Below are positions 35,091 to 44,610 of a stretch of 64,000 nt of DNA, in pieces; the first letter of the stretch is position 1; each line of letters begins with the position of its first letter. The stretch lies in NCBI GenBank assembly GCA_025526935.1, contig JAHLKD010000077.1, positions 124,001 through 188,000 of the forward strand, read 5' to 3'. Origin of the DNA: Cladochytrium replicatum (lineage: Eukaryota > Chytridiomycota > Chytridiomycetes > Cladochytriales > Cladochytriaceae). A program made the position numbers and the translations under genes. The notes under the pieces are model-generated. The model was not told the origin of the DNA. It saw only the letters and a program-made list of their open reading frames with translations, and ran no database searches.

Positions 35091-35633
35091 AACGAGACGT
35101 ATATAATCGTTGTACCAGATTCGATCTTGTATGATACTCTTTTTGAATTTTGTTAAAAAAAAGAATGTGTCCCAAAACATCCAACCCCGAAACCAACACT
35201 CTGAAAAGAAAACTTCCAAACACGCAGTAGATTCGAAAACAAAACGAAACAAAACATGTTTTTGCCATGCGCAGAGTGACAAAAAACAGATCACCAACAA
35301 AAAACCAAAACCACAAACGTCCTCACTTCAAAACTCAAAAAAGGGGAATAGCTAAAGAGGATATCAGGGGCTAAATCGAAATAAAACTTTTACGGGTGAT
35401 TTCAGATGCAAAAAAAGCAAAAACAGAAAAGATAGAAAATATGGGTGGGAGAGGTCGTTTCTTCAAATCAACATGCAACAAGTATGTTTTGAGTTTTCAT
35501 GAAAAGGAAATTAAAAAGGGGGACAAAAAAAACACAAACCGCCAAAAATTAACATTACTGGATTGGATCAACCTATCCAAAACCCTCTCTCCCCACACAG
35601 ACCGTTTCCCATACAGCTTTTAATAATAGTCTA
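35091..35633. other. A-rich convergent intergenic region
   Basis: The 3' flanks of the stomatin-like gene (+) and the WD40 gene (-) meet here. The sequence is strongly A-rich on the plus strand, with several runs of five to seven A. ORFs in it are low-complexity Lys/Asn/Thr and not credible. Confidence 0.6.
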
Positions 35634-38600
35634 TCAACGTCGCTCATACCGTCCCGTCTCCAGCCCATAGCTCATCGTCCTCCTCTGCTGCTGATGTTGT
35701 TCCTCATACTGCTGTCCCTGCCCCTGATTCGTGATCGCCGGCTGCGTCACCCTCGTCGCACGCAGCCACGACGGCACAAGCGTCCACGGGTTCTCCATCG
35801 CAGACTCGATCGCCTCGAACGCACGCTCAATGGTGCTCCCCGTCCCGCCCCCGGAAGGCGGCTGCACGTTCGGCGTCGGGGGAACTTCACGCTGCTGCTG
35901 CTGCTGCTGCTGCGGTCGCGGCGCGACCGGAGCTGTAGCACGTCGGTTCACACGCGCACTCCCGTTCGGTGGCGCGTATCCTTGCTGCCGCTGCCCGTGC
36001 TGCGCCGACTGTCTCTGCTGCTGCTGAGAGGGTCGTGCAGAGTGCCCCCGTCGAGGCGGCGTCCGTCTATGGTGGTCGCCCCAGAAATCATCGTCGGTCT
36101 CCGACCTCGCGTCGTCCTCCCTCGCATGTGCACCGACCGCCCCTCCACGACCGACCTGCAACGGCGCAGGTGCGTGTCCGCCCAGAAACTCGTCTTCCTC
36201 CGCAAGCACCAGCGCGCTCTTTTTCGCCTTCAGTGTCTTTTGCGACGACGACGACAGCATCGGCACCGACGGCGCGACTCCAACCGCGCTAACGGAAAGC
36301 GTGCCAGACCCGCCCTCACCGCTAATCACGAGCCTCGACAGCCCCGTCGCTTTCTTCCTGTACGACGACGCACCGGGGACAGGGATCTGCCTATGCCGTC
36401 CGTACACCGCGTCCTCAAAATCATCGTCGTCGTCGTCGTCTTTCGAGGTCACGCTGTCAATGTCCGTAGGTAGATCGTCGTCTTCCCAATACACCTCGTC
36501 CTCGTGCCCGCCACGCTGCATCCGCTGCCGCGCAGGCACCACCACGTCCACCGCCCCAACCTCTTCGTCGCCATCCACGCTCTCGACTTCATCAAACTCA
36601 ATATCGTCAACATCAAGCACAGTCTCGGGCCTCGGCGCTCCGACACGCACGTTCCGCGTGTCAACCACCATCCCACTCGACCCCGCGCTCGTCCCAAAGA
36701 TCCCCATCATCCCTCCAATAGGCAACACGACGCTATTCCCCATCATCCCAACCCCTACAATTCCGCCCCTACCCCCCCCACCACCACCACCCGTACTCCT
36801 CCCGCTCACGCTCAACGTAGACCGCCGGTTCGGGTTGGCCCCAACCACCGGCGTCTCTGCCGAAACGCTGCCGGACGCCCTCACACTACCCCCGCGCCCT
36901 ACTACCCCTTCGTCCATAGCAGCGGCCTCCGCAGCAGCCCGCTCCCTCAGTTCCCGATCCCGCGCCTCCCGAATCTCCCGCTCACTCGCCCTCACATGCC
37001 CCCTCACCATCGCCTCCCGCTCAGCTTCCGCCGCTACCCGCGTGATGCTCTCCCTCAACTCCCGGTCCGCTTGCTCCCGCCTCTCCCGTTGGCTCACCTC
37101 CGGAATCCTTGTCTTCGCAACTGGCGTGCCCGCAGCTGCTCCGATCGACTCGGCCGCCTGCTCCGCGGCTTCGCGCAGCTCCCGGTCCCGCAGCGCCCGC
37201 ATCTCCCGCTCCCGCTCAAGGTTCGCCCGCGCAGACGCAGGGATCGGGGGCGCAAGCTGCTCCAGCGTCGACTCCATGAAGTTGCGCAAGGGTCTCAACC
37301 AGCTCACAGCTCCCCCAAGCCCGGCACGCTCAGAGTTCACTCCGCTGGGGCTGCTCCCTCCGCTCGCAACCCCCCTCGCGCTCCTCGGCATCATCGGCGA
37401 GCTCGGCACGCTCCCGGCCGGCGACCCGCCCGCACTCCTGTTCGCCGCAAAGAGCCTGGCAGCAGCCGCTGCAGCCGACGCCGGCGCATGCGTCTCCAAA
37501 AAGTGCGCATTATACGGCGTCAACGGCGTCCCATTCGCCCCCCACTTCGCTTTGTTCGAAACCTCCTCAAATTCTTCCCCGTCCTCCTCCTCCCCTCCGG
37601 GCTGCCCAAACGTCCCCCTCCGTCGAACCGTATACCCCTCCCCGCTCGCCGTCGTCACCACCGTCCTCGCAATCTCCATCCCGCTGGGACCGCCCGCGTC
37701 CGCAACCCGCTTCTTGACATCATACCCGTTCTCGTGCCTCCACCACCGCTCCTCCTCCTCAAGGTCGACGTCGGAGTCCCACTCGTCGTCCGTCTCCCAG
37801 CACTTGCTCCACGGCTTGCGCGGCATGTACTCCTCGATCCCGCTCTCCTTCTTGTACAGTGGCGTCCACGGGTGCTCGAGCAACGCCATTGTGCCCGCGA
37901 GGTCCATCTCGATCTCCAGGTGCTGCCGGTCGATCTCGCGCAGAATGTACGACATGGCGACGACGTGCGCTTCCTGCACGCTCTCAAGCTCGTCCTGGTA
38001 TGTTACCAGGAGCTCCTTGGCCGCACAAAGCTCTTCCTCCGCCTCGACGACCCGTGTCGCGGCTCCCTGCAGCGCGTTGACTTCCTCCCGCGCGGCGGCG
38101 AGCTCCTGATGCGCCGTCGTGAGCTCCGACTTCAGCCTCAGACGCACGCGGTTCTGCCTCGAAAGCTGGTCCTGCGCCTTCGCAAGCTGCTCGCGGATAA
38201 TCGCAAGGTCGCGCTCCAGCTCTACTGTGCTGTTGTACTGGTGGTTGTGGTGGGGCGGGTATCCGTTCACTTGCTTGCTTACCGCACCGTTTACATGCGG
38301 CGCATACGAGTGCGAGGGTATGGTAGGACCAGCGCCAGAGTCTATCCATTGGGAGCCTAACAAAATGATCAGTTTCCAATAAATAACTAAAATCCGCCTC
38401 CTTCTGCACTCACCAATGTCCCAGATTCTAATCGTGGTATCCCCGCTTCCGGAATACATCAGCCCGTTCGGCGTAACAACCAAGCTCGACACCGCAGCCT
38501 GATGGCCCGCAAGAGTCCGCACCGCCTTCCCCCTCGGCACATCCCACTCCACGATCCCCTTGTCGTCTCCCGCCGAGAACAGCCTCCCGCCATCCGCGAC

Positions 38601-40133
38601 AGCCACAGCCCGCACAGGCAGCCTGTCGTGCCCAACGAGCGTGCGAACGCACTTTGCGCCTTCCACGTCCCACACCTTCACGCTGCCGTCCTTGCTGCTC
38701 GAAAACAGCACGGGCGCCGTCGGGCCCTGCGCGTTCCTTGGCATGTTGGGCGGCGGTATGTACACCGCAAGCGAGAACACCCAGTCCGAATGCTCCTCGA
38801 GCACCGCGACGCATTTTCCGGTGGACATCTCCCAGACCCGGATCGTGTGGTCGTTGCCCGCCGAGTACAGCTTGCCCGCGCCCGACGCCAGCGCGAGGAT
38901 GATCCGCGTGTGGCCCTGGAGCATCCACAGCCGTCTTCCGGTGCTCGGATCCCACTCGTTGATCAGCCGGTCCGCGCCGGCCGAAAACAGCCTTCCCTCG
39001 GCCGTCATGCACACGGCCGTAACGTACCCCTCGTGCCCCGTCAGCACGCGCGAGCACTCCCCCGTCGCAACGACCCACGACCGCACCGTCCCGTCCTCCG
39101 AGGCCGAGAACAGCCGCCCGCCGCCCGCCGAGAGCGACGACACGGCGCGGTTGTGTCCCGTCAGGTTCCGCACGTGCTCGCATGTGGACAGGTCAAACTC
39201 GCAGATGGCGCCGTCGCGCGTGGCGGCGTAGACGCGGTCCTCGGCCACGCACACGCTCGTGATGGGGCGGCGCGGGTTCGTCTCGAAGGAATGGATGTGT
39301 TTCGGCGCGTTCCCGGTGCTGTAGGCCGAGTGCGCTGAGGAGGAGTAGGAGGCGGAGGAGACGGGGGACGTCGGGGCGGTGAGGTCTTCCCAGGACGGCT
39401 GGGCGCGGAGGTTCGGACGCGAGCGTGTGGAGATCAGCGGGTGGTAGTTTGGCGAAGTGAGTGTGGAGCCTCGGGACCTTCTGTGTGCCGCTGCTTCAGA
39501 GGTCGCGGCGAACGGCGAGGTCCATGCACCGGGTGGTGACGTAAACTCTGCAGTGCTGGAGCGTTTGTGGACCCCGTTGGGGTTGAATTCAGCCGCGCTG
39601 GAGCGCTTGCTGATCGGCGCGACGACTTCGGCGGTGCTCGTCCGTCTCGAGAGCACCGACCTCGCCTCGTCGCCGTAATCCGACCGCGATTTTCTGGACT
39701 CGGTCCGTCCCACAATGACGGAATTGCGCACACGGACGGGGCCGGACACGGTGATAGCCGCCAGGTCCGGCGGAAGGTCGGACTCCACTGCCGGGGCAGC
39801 TTTTGCAGTTGTTGTGGGATGGGGAACCGGGGACACGGGCGACACGAGCGAGGGCGAGATGGGCGGAGACTCCATCTGGGCGGATGCAGAAGTGTCTGGA
39901 GACTGCGAGGTCATGGTTGGGGCCATGGAGGCCAGCGAGATGCGGTTGTATTGCGGGAGTCTATCAGGCGACGACGAGGTGGAGCGCAGGAGAGACGAGA
40001 CAGCAGACGGATGTTCGGGATCCGGGGCAGTCGAAGCATTGGGGTGGTTTGAATTGTCCGAGATGAAGGGCAGCAGCTTAGGGTTGAAGGTGACGTCGGT
40101 GGTCGGGGACACAAGGCGGGCGATGAAGTCCAT
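35634..40133 (-). CDS. Large WD40-repeat and coiled-coil protein of unknown function
   Basis: ATG at 40131-40133 (MDFIARLVSPTTDVTF), stop TGA at 35634-35636. Removing one 57-nt intron near 38358-38414 (GTGAGTGC...TTGTTAG) gives about 1480 aa. Residues 1-280 are Ser/Pro/Thr-rich with repeated RRSSTAEF-like boxes, possible basophilic-kinase sites. Residues about 280-570 hold seven WD40 repeats (for example NLTGHNRAVSSLSAGGGRLF, VLTGHEGYVTAVCMTAEGRL, TLAGHQAAVSSLVVTPNGLM). An alpha-helical coiled coil follows (LAIIREQLAKAQDQLSRQNR and onward), then a second charged helical stretch (REREMRALRDRELREAA), acidic patches, and a Gln-rich tail. No F-box, kinase or other partner domain is seen. Codons end overwhelmingly in C or G, unlike the genes to its left. 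Antisense ORFs of about 600 aa are by-products of this bias. Confidence 0.88.
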   Translation of the reverse strand: MDFIARLVSPTTDVTFNPKLLPFISDNSNHPNASTAPDPEHPSAVSSLLRSTSSSPDRLPQYNRISLASMAPTMTSQSPDTSASAQMESPPISPSLVSPVSPVPHPTTTAKAAPAVESDLPPDLAAITVSGPVRVRNSVIVGRTESRKSRSDYGDEARSVLSRRTSTAEVVAPISKRSSAAEFNPNGVHKRSSTAEFTSPPGAWTSPFAATSEAAAHRRSRGSTLTSPNYHPLISTRSRPNLRAQPSWEDLTAPTSPVSSASYSSSAHSAYSTGNAPKHIHSFETNPRRPITSVCVAEDRVYAATRDGAICEFDLSTCEHVRNLTGHNRAVSSLSAGGGRLFSASEDGTVRSWVVATGECSRVLTGHEGYVTAVCMTAEGRLFSAGADRLINEWDPSTGRRLWMLQGHTRIILALASGAGKLYSAGNDHTIRVWEMSTGKCVAVLEEHSDWVFSLAVYIPPPNMPRNAQGPTAPVLFSSSKDGSVKVWDVEGAKCVRTLVGHDRLPVRAVAVADGGRLFSAGDDKGIVEWDVPRGKAVRTLAGHQAAVSSLVVTPNGLMYSGSGDTTIRIWDIGECRRRRILVIYWKLIILLGSQWIDSGAGPTIPSHSYAPHVNGAVSKQVNGYPPHHNHQYNSTVELERDLAIIREQLAKAQDQLSRQNRVRLRLKSELTTAHQELAAAREEVNALQGAATRVVEAEEELCAAKELLVTYQDELESVQEAHVVAMSYILREIDRQHLEIEMDLAGTMALLEHPWTPLYKKESGIEEYMPRKPWSKCWETDDEWDSDVDLEEEERWWRHENGYDVKKRVADAGGPSGMEIARTVVTTASGEGYTVRRRGTFGQPGGEEEDGEEFEEVSNKAKWGANGTPLTPYNAHFLETHAPASAAAAAARLFAANRSAGGSPAGSVPSSPMMPRSARGVASGGSSPSGVNSERAGLGGAVSWLRPLRNFMESTLEQLAPPIPASARANLEREREMRALRDRELREAAEQAAESIGAAAGTPVAKTRIPEVSQRERREQADRELRESITRVAAEAEREAMVRGHVRASEREIREARDRELRERAAAEAAAMDEGVVGRGGSVRASGSVSAETPVVGANPNRRSTLSVSGRSTGGGGGGGRGGIVGVGMMGNSVVLPIGGMMGIFGTSAGSSGMVVDTRNVRVGAPRPETVLDVDDIEFDEVESVDGDEEVGAVDVVVPARQRMQRGGHEDEVYWEDDDLPTDIDSVTSKDDDDDDDFEDAVYGRHRQIPVPGASSYRKKATGLSRLVISGEGGSGTLSVSAVGVAPSVPMLSSSSQKTLKAKKSALVLAEEDEFLGGHAPAPLQVGRGGAVGAHAREDDARSETDDDFWGDHHRRTPPRRGHSARPSQQQQRQSAQHGQRQQGYAPPNGSARVNRRATAPVAPRPQQQQQQQREVPPTPNVQPPSGGGTGSTIERAFEAIESAMENPWTLVPSWLRATRVTQPAITNQGQGQQYEEQHQQQRRTMSYGLETGRYERR

Positions 40134-40483
40134 TTGAGGGCACTGCACAGATTCGACCGACTCGGTGTTCGCAACGGCTACAGGCTACGGATGGCCCGAG
40201 AGCAATGAGAACGAGACAGAACACGTCCGTCGTGTTGGTTTATTAGATGACGGGTCTCAAGGACAGGAGTCACGTGGCAGCAGGATGAGTGTCGACGGTT
40301 GAGGTTGCATTGTTGGATGCTTGCAACTACCGGGAAAGGAAAACAGGAATCAAAAACAAGCAACAAAACAGAAAGAGCACTACAATAGCACAGCAATGGT
40401 TCGATGCTCACACCACCAGCAAAGCAGATCAACAAATCATGAAAACGACGGCGCATAGAGTCTCCCCCACAAAAACACAGCTC

Positions 40484-42651
40484 TCACTTCTTCGGGTCGG
40501 CCCATACCTGCGCCTTGTACTTTATAATCTTCCCGTCCCCGCTGTCCTTCACCAGCCCTGGCGCTACCGAACACACCACCACCCCGCGCACCTTGTCCCC
40601 AATCGCCCCTCCGATCGCCTGCCCGCTCTCAACAAGCTTGCCCCCTACCACATCCATATACTTGCTCCTCACGCTGTCGCCCTTCGCCGGAAGCAGAAAC
40701 TTGTACAGAGTATCCACCGCTTTCACCCGGAACATCACTGTCATCGCCTGCACCACTAGCGACTCCACCACCTTGCGCTCCTCGGGCGAGATCGTAGCGG
40801 GACTGCTGCCTGTCGATCCCGACGTGGACGTGCTGTTGTTCTCCGCGAACCGCTGAGTGTCGTCCAGCACCAGCCCGCGTGAGATCCCGCGGACAGCCCG
40901 TCGGATCGCCGTCGACAGTTCCTGAAGCACCGGCACAACCGCCGGTCCCAGGTGTTCTGGGACCGTCGTGCCCGAAACCGCGAGACTCGACAAGATCGGA
41001 AGCACCCCGGGACTCTGCAACCACTCCGCGATTCCACGGAAGATCACCCTCTGCCGCTCCGCAATCTCTTCCTGCGACCCCCCGCCCCCGCTCATATGCA
41101 GCTTCTCAAACGTGCTCATGAGCTCCCGGGACGGCATGTACGTCGTTCCCGGAACCGGCGGGCCAGGCTGTGTCCCCGGGACCGGTGGCGCCGGGATCGT
41201 GTTGATCGGTGGGCCGGCGACCAGGAACGCAGCGTACGCCGCTTCCTTCTCGGGCACAGTCAGTCCCGCAATGAAGACGTTCTGGTACAGCTCGGTCGCC
41301 GTGAGGTGCTTGACGGCGTCGACGTTCGCGGTCGGAGCCGTGGAGAATAGGTGCACGATCCCGGGCTGGCGGTCGCTCGTCGAGCGGGCGTAGTGGTTCT
41401 CGACGTACCGTGTCGCAAAGGTGTGGATTCGGGTCAGCAGCGACCCGTAAGCGTCCACGACGGCTTGCTCGGACTCGGCCTGCACGGACTGGAAGATGTT
41501 CTGGCCGAGAAGGATCGGTGGCGGGATCGCGCCGCCGCCGACTTCGGAGCCGTATATGGGAATCTCACTGCCGACGTTCGGTGGAGGGATTTGGCCGGGG
41601 AGATACATTCCAAAGTCGGTACCCACGTCCGTTGGAGGCAGCTGCCCGTACGGGGTCTCTTGCAGGTGGCTGGTGGGTCTGCGGCCAACGTCGGTGGACG
41701 GTTCGTCGTAGTACGAGCCCTGACGGCGTGGGAGAGTAGAAGGTGCGTTACCCATGAGATCGGTGGTTGTTGTTATTGGGATGGGTTGCTGAGCATGGGC
41801 GAACTCGGGGGAGGGGATGTACAAACGCTCGTCGTTGTAAGCGGGTCTGCTGGTGTCCGGGGTTCCCCTGCTCTGCCTGCTCTGGTGTGGGCTGGAGTAG
41901 CGAGGATCCGCGGATTTTGCAGGTTTGCGGTTGCGGTTGCGTCGAATAACGATAAAAACAATGACAGCGATGCCAATGAGGCCGAGGACGCCGCCGAGAG
42001 CACCACCTACAATGGCCCCGAGAGAAGGACCGCCCTGTTGAGCAGCAGCACCTGGACCGACACCTTGTCCATTTCCTTCGGATTTCCCAGTAGTAGCAGC
42101 ACCAGCGGGGCTATTTACAGCACCGGGAGGCTTACTGTCCCCGTTTCCACCACTCCCTTTTGCGCAGCTGGCTACAGGTACAACAACACAACAACAGATA
42201 AGCAAAGATGAAGAAAACATAGGCAATGGCGAGCAGCAGCAACAAGCATACTTGGTTGTTCAGTTAGAGGCGAGCAGCGAACAGGCGCAACAAGTGGGTT
42301 CAAGACGTCGAGACAGTACCAGCCGCTGAGATTTGATAGGTAAAAGCAGCCTTCGAGCAGGTCACCGTTGAGCTTTTGGTTTGTGTTAATGTTGAAAGAC
42401 GACGCTCTGACTTGCGAGCAGCCCGCAGTGGATATTAGGCGAGAGGTCACGCAGTTGTTCTGGGGGAAAGAGTTGTTCTGCGGAGGGATGGTAGGCGGCG
42501 ACGAGTAGACATTCCCGTAGAAAGCCTCGAAGGTGAACTCCGAGTTGAGGGACGGCAGCACCGACAGACACAACGAGCCGGTGGAAGACGGACAGGAGGC
42601 CATGGAGAGAAAGTGTGGGAAAGACGGTGGCAGTGTTAGAAGAAGAGACAT
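40484..42651 (-). CDS. Single-pass plasma-membrane-type protein with Cys-rich ectodomain
   Basis: The two exons, 42252-42651 and 40484-42171, are joined across an 80-nt intron. The N-terminus (MSLLLTLPPSFPHFLSMA) is a likely signal peptide. An ectodomain of about 130 residues with eight Cys and several N-x-S/T sites follows (GCFYLSNLSGWYCLDVLN). Then a Gly/Pro/Ala linker, one clear transmembrane helix (LGGVLGLIGIAVIVFIVI) with a stop-transfer RRNRNRKP, and a cytoplasmic tail of about 480 residues. The tail has a Pro/Ser-rich part with repeated PPNVG/PPTDVG motifs and then a helical region (ALLTRIHTFATRYVENHYA, ERQRVIFRGIAEWL) that resembles a folded domain I cannot name. It is reminiscent of fungal wall-sensor layouts (ectodomain, one helix, signalling tail), but no WSC or other named domain is visible. 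GC-rich like its neighbour. Confidence 0.85.
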
Positions 42652-42679
42652 TGGAATCGAATTAATTTTTTATTGATTA

Positions 42680-44280
42680 TTTAACGGCGAGAGAATGCAA
42701 CGGTGAATGATACTGTGGATTGGTTATTGATACAGCTGAATACACGTACACACCAAGAACTTGTTGTGCCTTAACAATATCAGGCTGCAAAGCTGGCAAC
42801 TTGCCGGACAAAATACCCAACCGCTCGTTGGCCAATCTCTGCGCTTCACCCTCATCTCCACGGTCGTGGAAGCAGCTACTCATTCCAACCATTGTCTTTG
42901 CAGCATCTACATCTATGTTTGCACGTAAATATCCAGTGCCTCTTCATAAGATTGCATCGCTGACTCAAATTTTCTCTGGGACATACTTTGCCTACGTTAC
43001 TGAGTGATTCTGCAACATTGACATGCTGCGAGTGCCATACCATTGATGAAGATGGCAAGACCCTCCTCATTGTATTCCATTGCTTCGTCAAAGGGTCCGA
43101 GCATGTGCCAAAATCCCCATGCTGTTGAGTGTCACCGCCACATGAACATGCTGTCGAGTGCCACAGTGATTGTGGTGATTTGTTTGATCTTCATCCTGCA
43201 ATATTACCATTTTCTGATTGAAGAAACCAGCTAAATCGCAGAAAGACGAGGCCTCCAAATAAAGTTCATCCAAAAGTTCAAAATACTCAGATGGATCTTT
43301 GGGGCAGTCATGGCATGGTGACAAATTGTATCAAGATGTAAAAGCATATTTGTGGCAAGTGGAATCAACGAGGTGTCATACCGACCATTGTTCATTTTTT
43401 GGGAGGCTGTCATATGGGACATGGTGACAAATTGTAAAGATGTAAAAGCATATTTGTGGCGAGAGGTGTCAAACCGACCATTGTTCATTTTTGGGAAGAC
43501 TTCAAGTAACGACTGCAGTGCAATTTTAAGAGCAGAGTTTTTGAACAATAATGGAGTTTGAGAAACTATGATATGCAGAATAATTTGGTGTGTTGAAAAC
43601 TGTACATTCTTTTGCTTTGATTATGGTGGAAGAGGGGTGACAAGATCCACAATTGGGTACATGGCTTCAAAGCGGGTTTCTTCAGATGGTGTAAAGTGAA
43701 ACCATTGACGTTTGAATAAATTTGACATTGTCTCTAAAAGACTTTTGTTTGATCTGACATGATTCTGGCTGACAAATGAATCGTTTGAATTGACTGTGGC
43801 AACATCACGGTTTGAAAAATGTGCCTGAGACGGATTAAATTTGGGAAGCCGCTCCAAGAGAATAAATTTGGCTGAGTGGTTCTTGTTGTTAATAAGAACT
43901 GGAAAGAGTCGAGCATTTGCAGAGCTTTTGGAAAGCTCTAGCCCCTCCTCAATCTATGTCAGAACATTGTCTTTTCTCCTATTGAAGGTGTAGTCATTTT
44001 TGCAAGCAAAACATCCCTGACATGTTTGGTTGCTTACCCTGCGAGAATATTTTCGTTCATTGTCTTAAATGATTCCACGCTGAGAAAGTAAACAATAACT
44101 CTGCTGCGCTGAAGTCCGTTGATAAATCCTTGCCCAAGCGACGCTTCCCAACTTCTTCCTGGAACGGAAGGAACATTTTGACGAGGTTTTGGTTTTGTTC
44201 GCTCTGGACGCGGTATGAAATGAAAATATTGTGACTTTAGGGATTCTGCGGATTGTTGTCTATTAAGTGATGTTATCTGT
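42680..44280 (-). pseudogene. Decayed TIR-TPR gene
   Basis: Minus-strand blocks across several frames. First a TIR-like segment, 44260-44034 (VPGRSWEASLGQGFINGLQ, SRVIVYFLSVESFKTMNENI), ending at a GTAAGC donor. Then the TIR continuation at 43960-43850 (KDNVLT-stop-IEEGLELSKSS, ARLFPVLINN). Then tetratricopeptide-like repeats with the usual PHVAVTLNSMGI and FDEAMEYNEEGLAIF pattern at 43170-43060, HVNVAESLSNVGKV at about 43010, and AAKTMVGMSSCFHDRGDEGE at 42900. In-frame stops, frameshifts and an imperfect duplication of about 100 bp (43303-43405 versus 43406-43495) show that it is dead. TIR domains joined to TPRs occur in NLR-like or signalling proteins; function of the ancestor is unknown. 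Confidence 0.6.
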
Positions 44281-44432
44281 TTAGTGAGCATGTAATGCTG
44301 AGGTGGTGCATGCAATACATCTAACAAAAAGGCTAGTTCAAAAGGTAGTTCAAGAACTACTTTTGTCGATTGAACGATGATTTGATTTCGCAGAGTCTCA
44401 CCCAAAGCTGTGCAACACAGAACACAGCGAGT

Positions 44433-44480
44433 AGTACTCCAGTTACTCCAGTTACTCCAGTTACTCCAGTTACTCCAGTA
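44433..44480. repeat. 9-bp tandem repeat, about five copies
   Basis: The unit TTACTCCAG is repeated head-to-tail about five times just upstream of the Hsp70-like gene. It lies in non-coding sequence and its copy number may vary between strains. Confidence 0.85.
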
Positions 44481-44610
44481 CATACTTATTTATTCCCTCT
44501 GTCCGGATATCTTCTACAAGTGGCAGTGTCCTAGTGTCTCTGTGTTTGGCAACTTCTGATAAAAGTCTCACCGGGACGTGCCTTCTCCATAACCCTGCGG
44601 CGTTGCCAAA

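Noticed and set aside
36301-38360. Two plus-strand ORFs of about 600 codons opposite the WD40 gene
   Set aside because: They are antisense shadows produced by GC-rich third positions; composition is Ser/Pro/Arg low complexity with no domains, while the minus frame has seven WD40 repeats.
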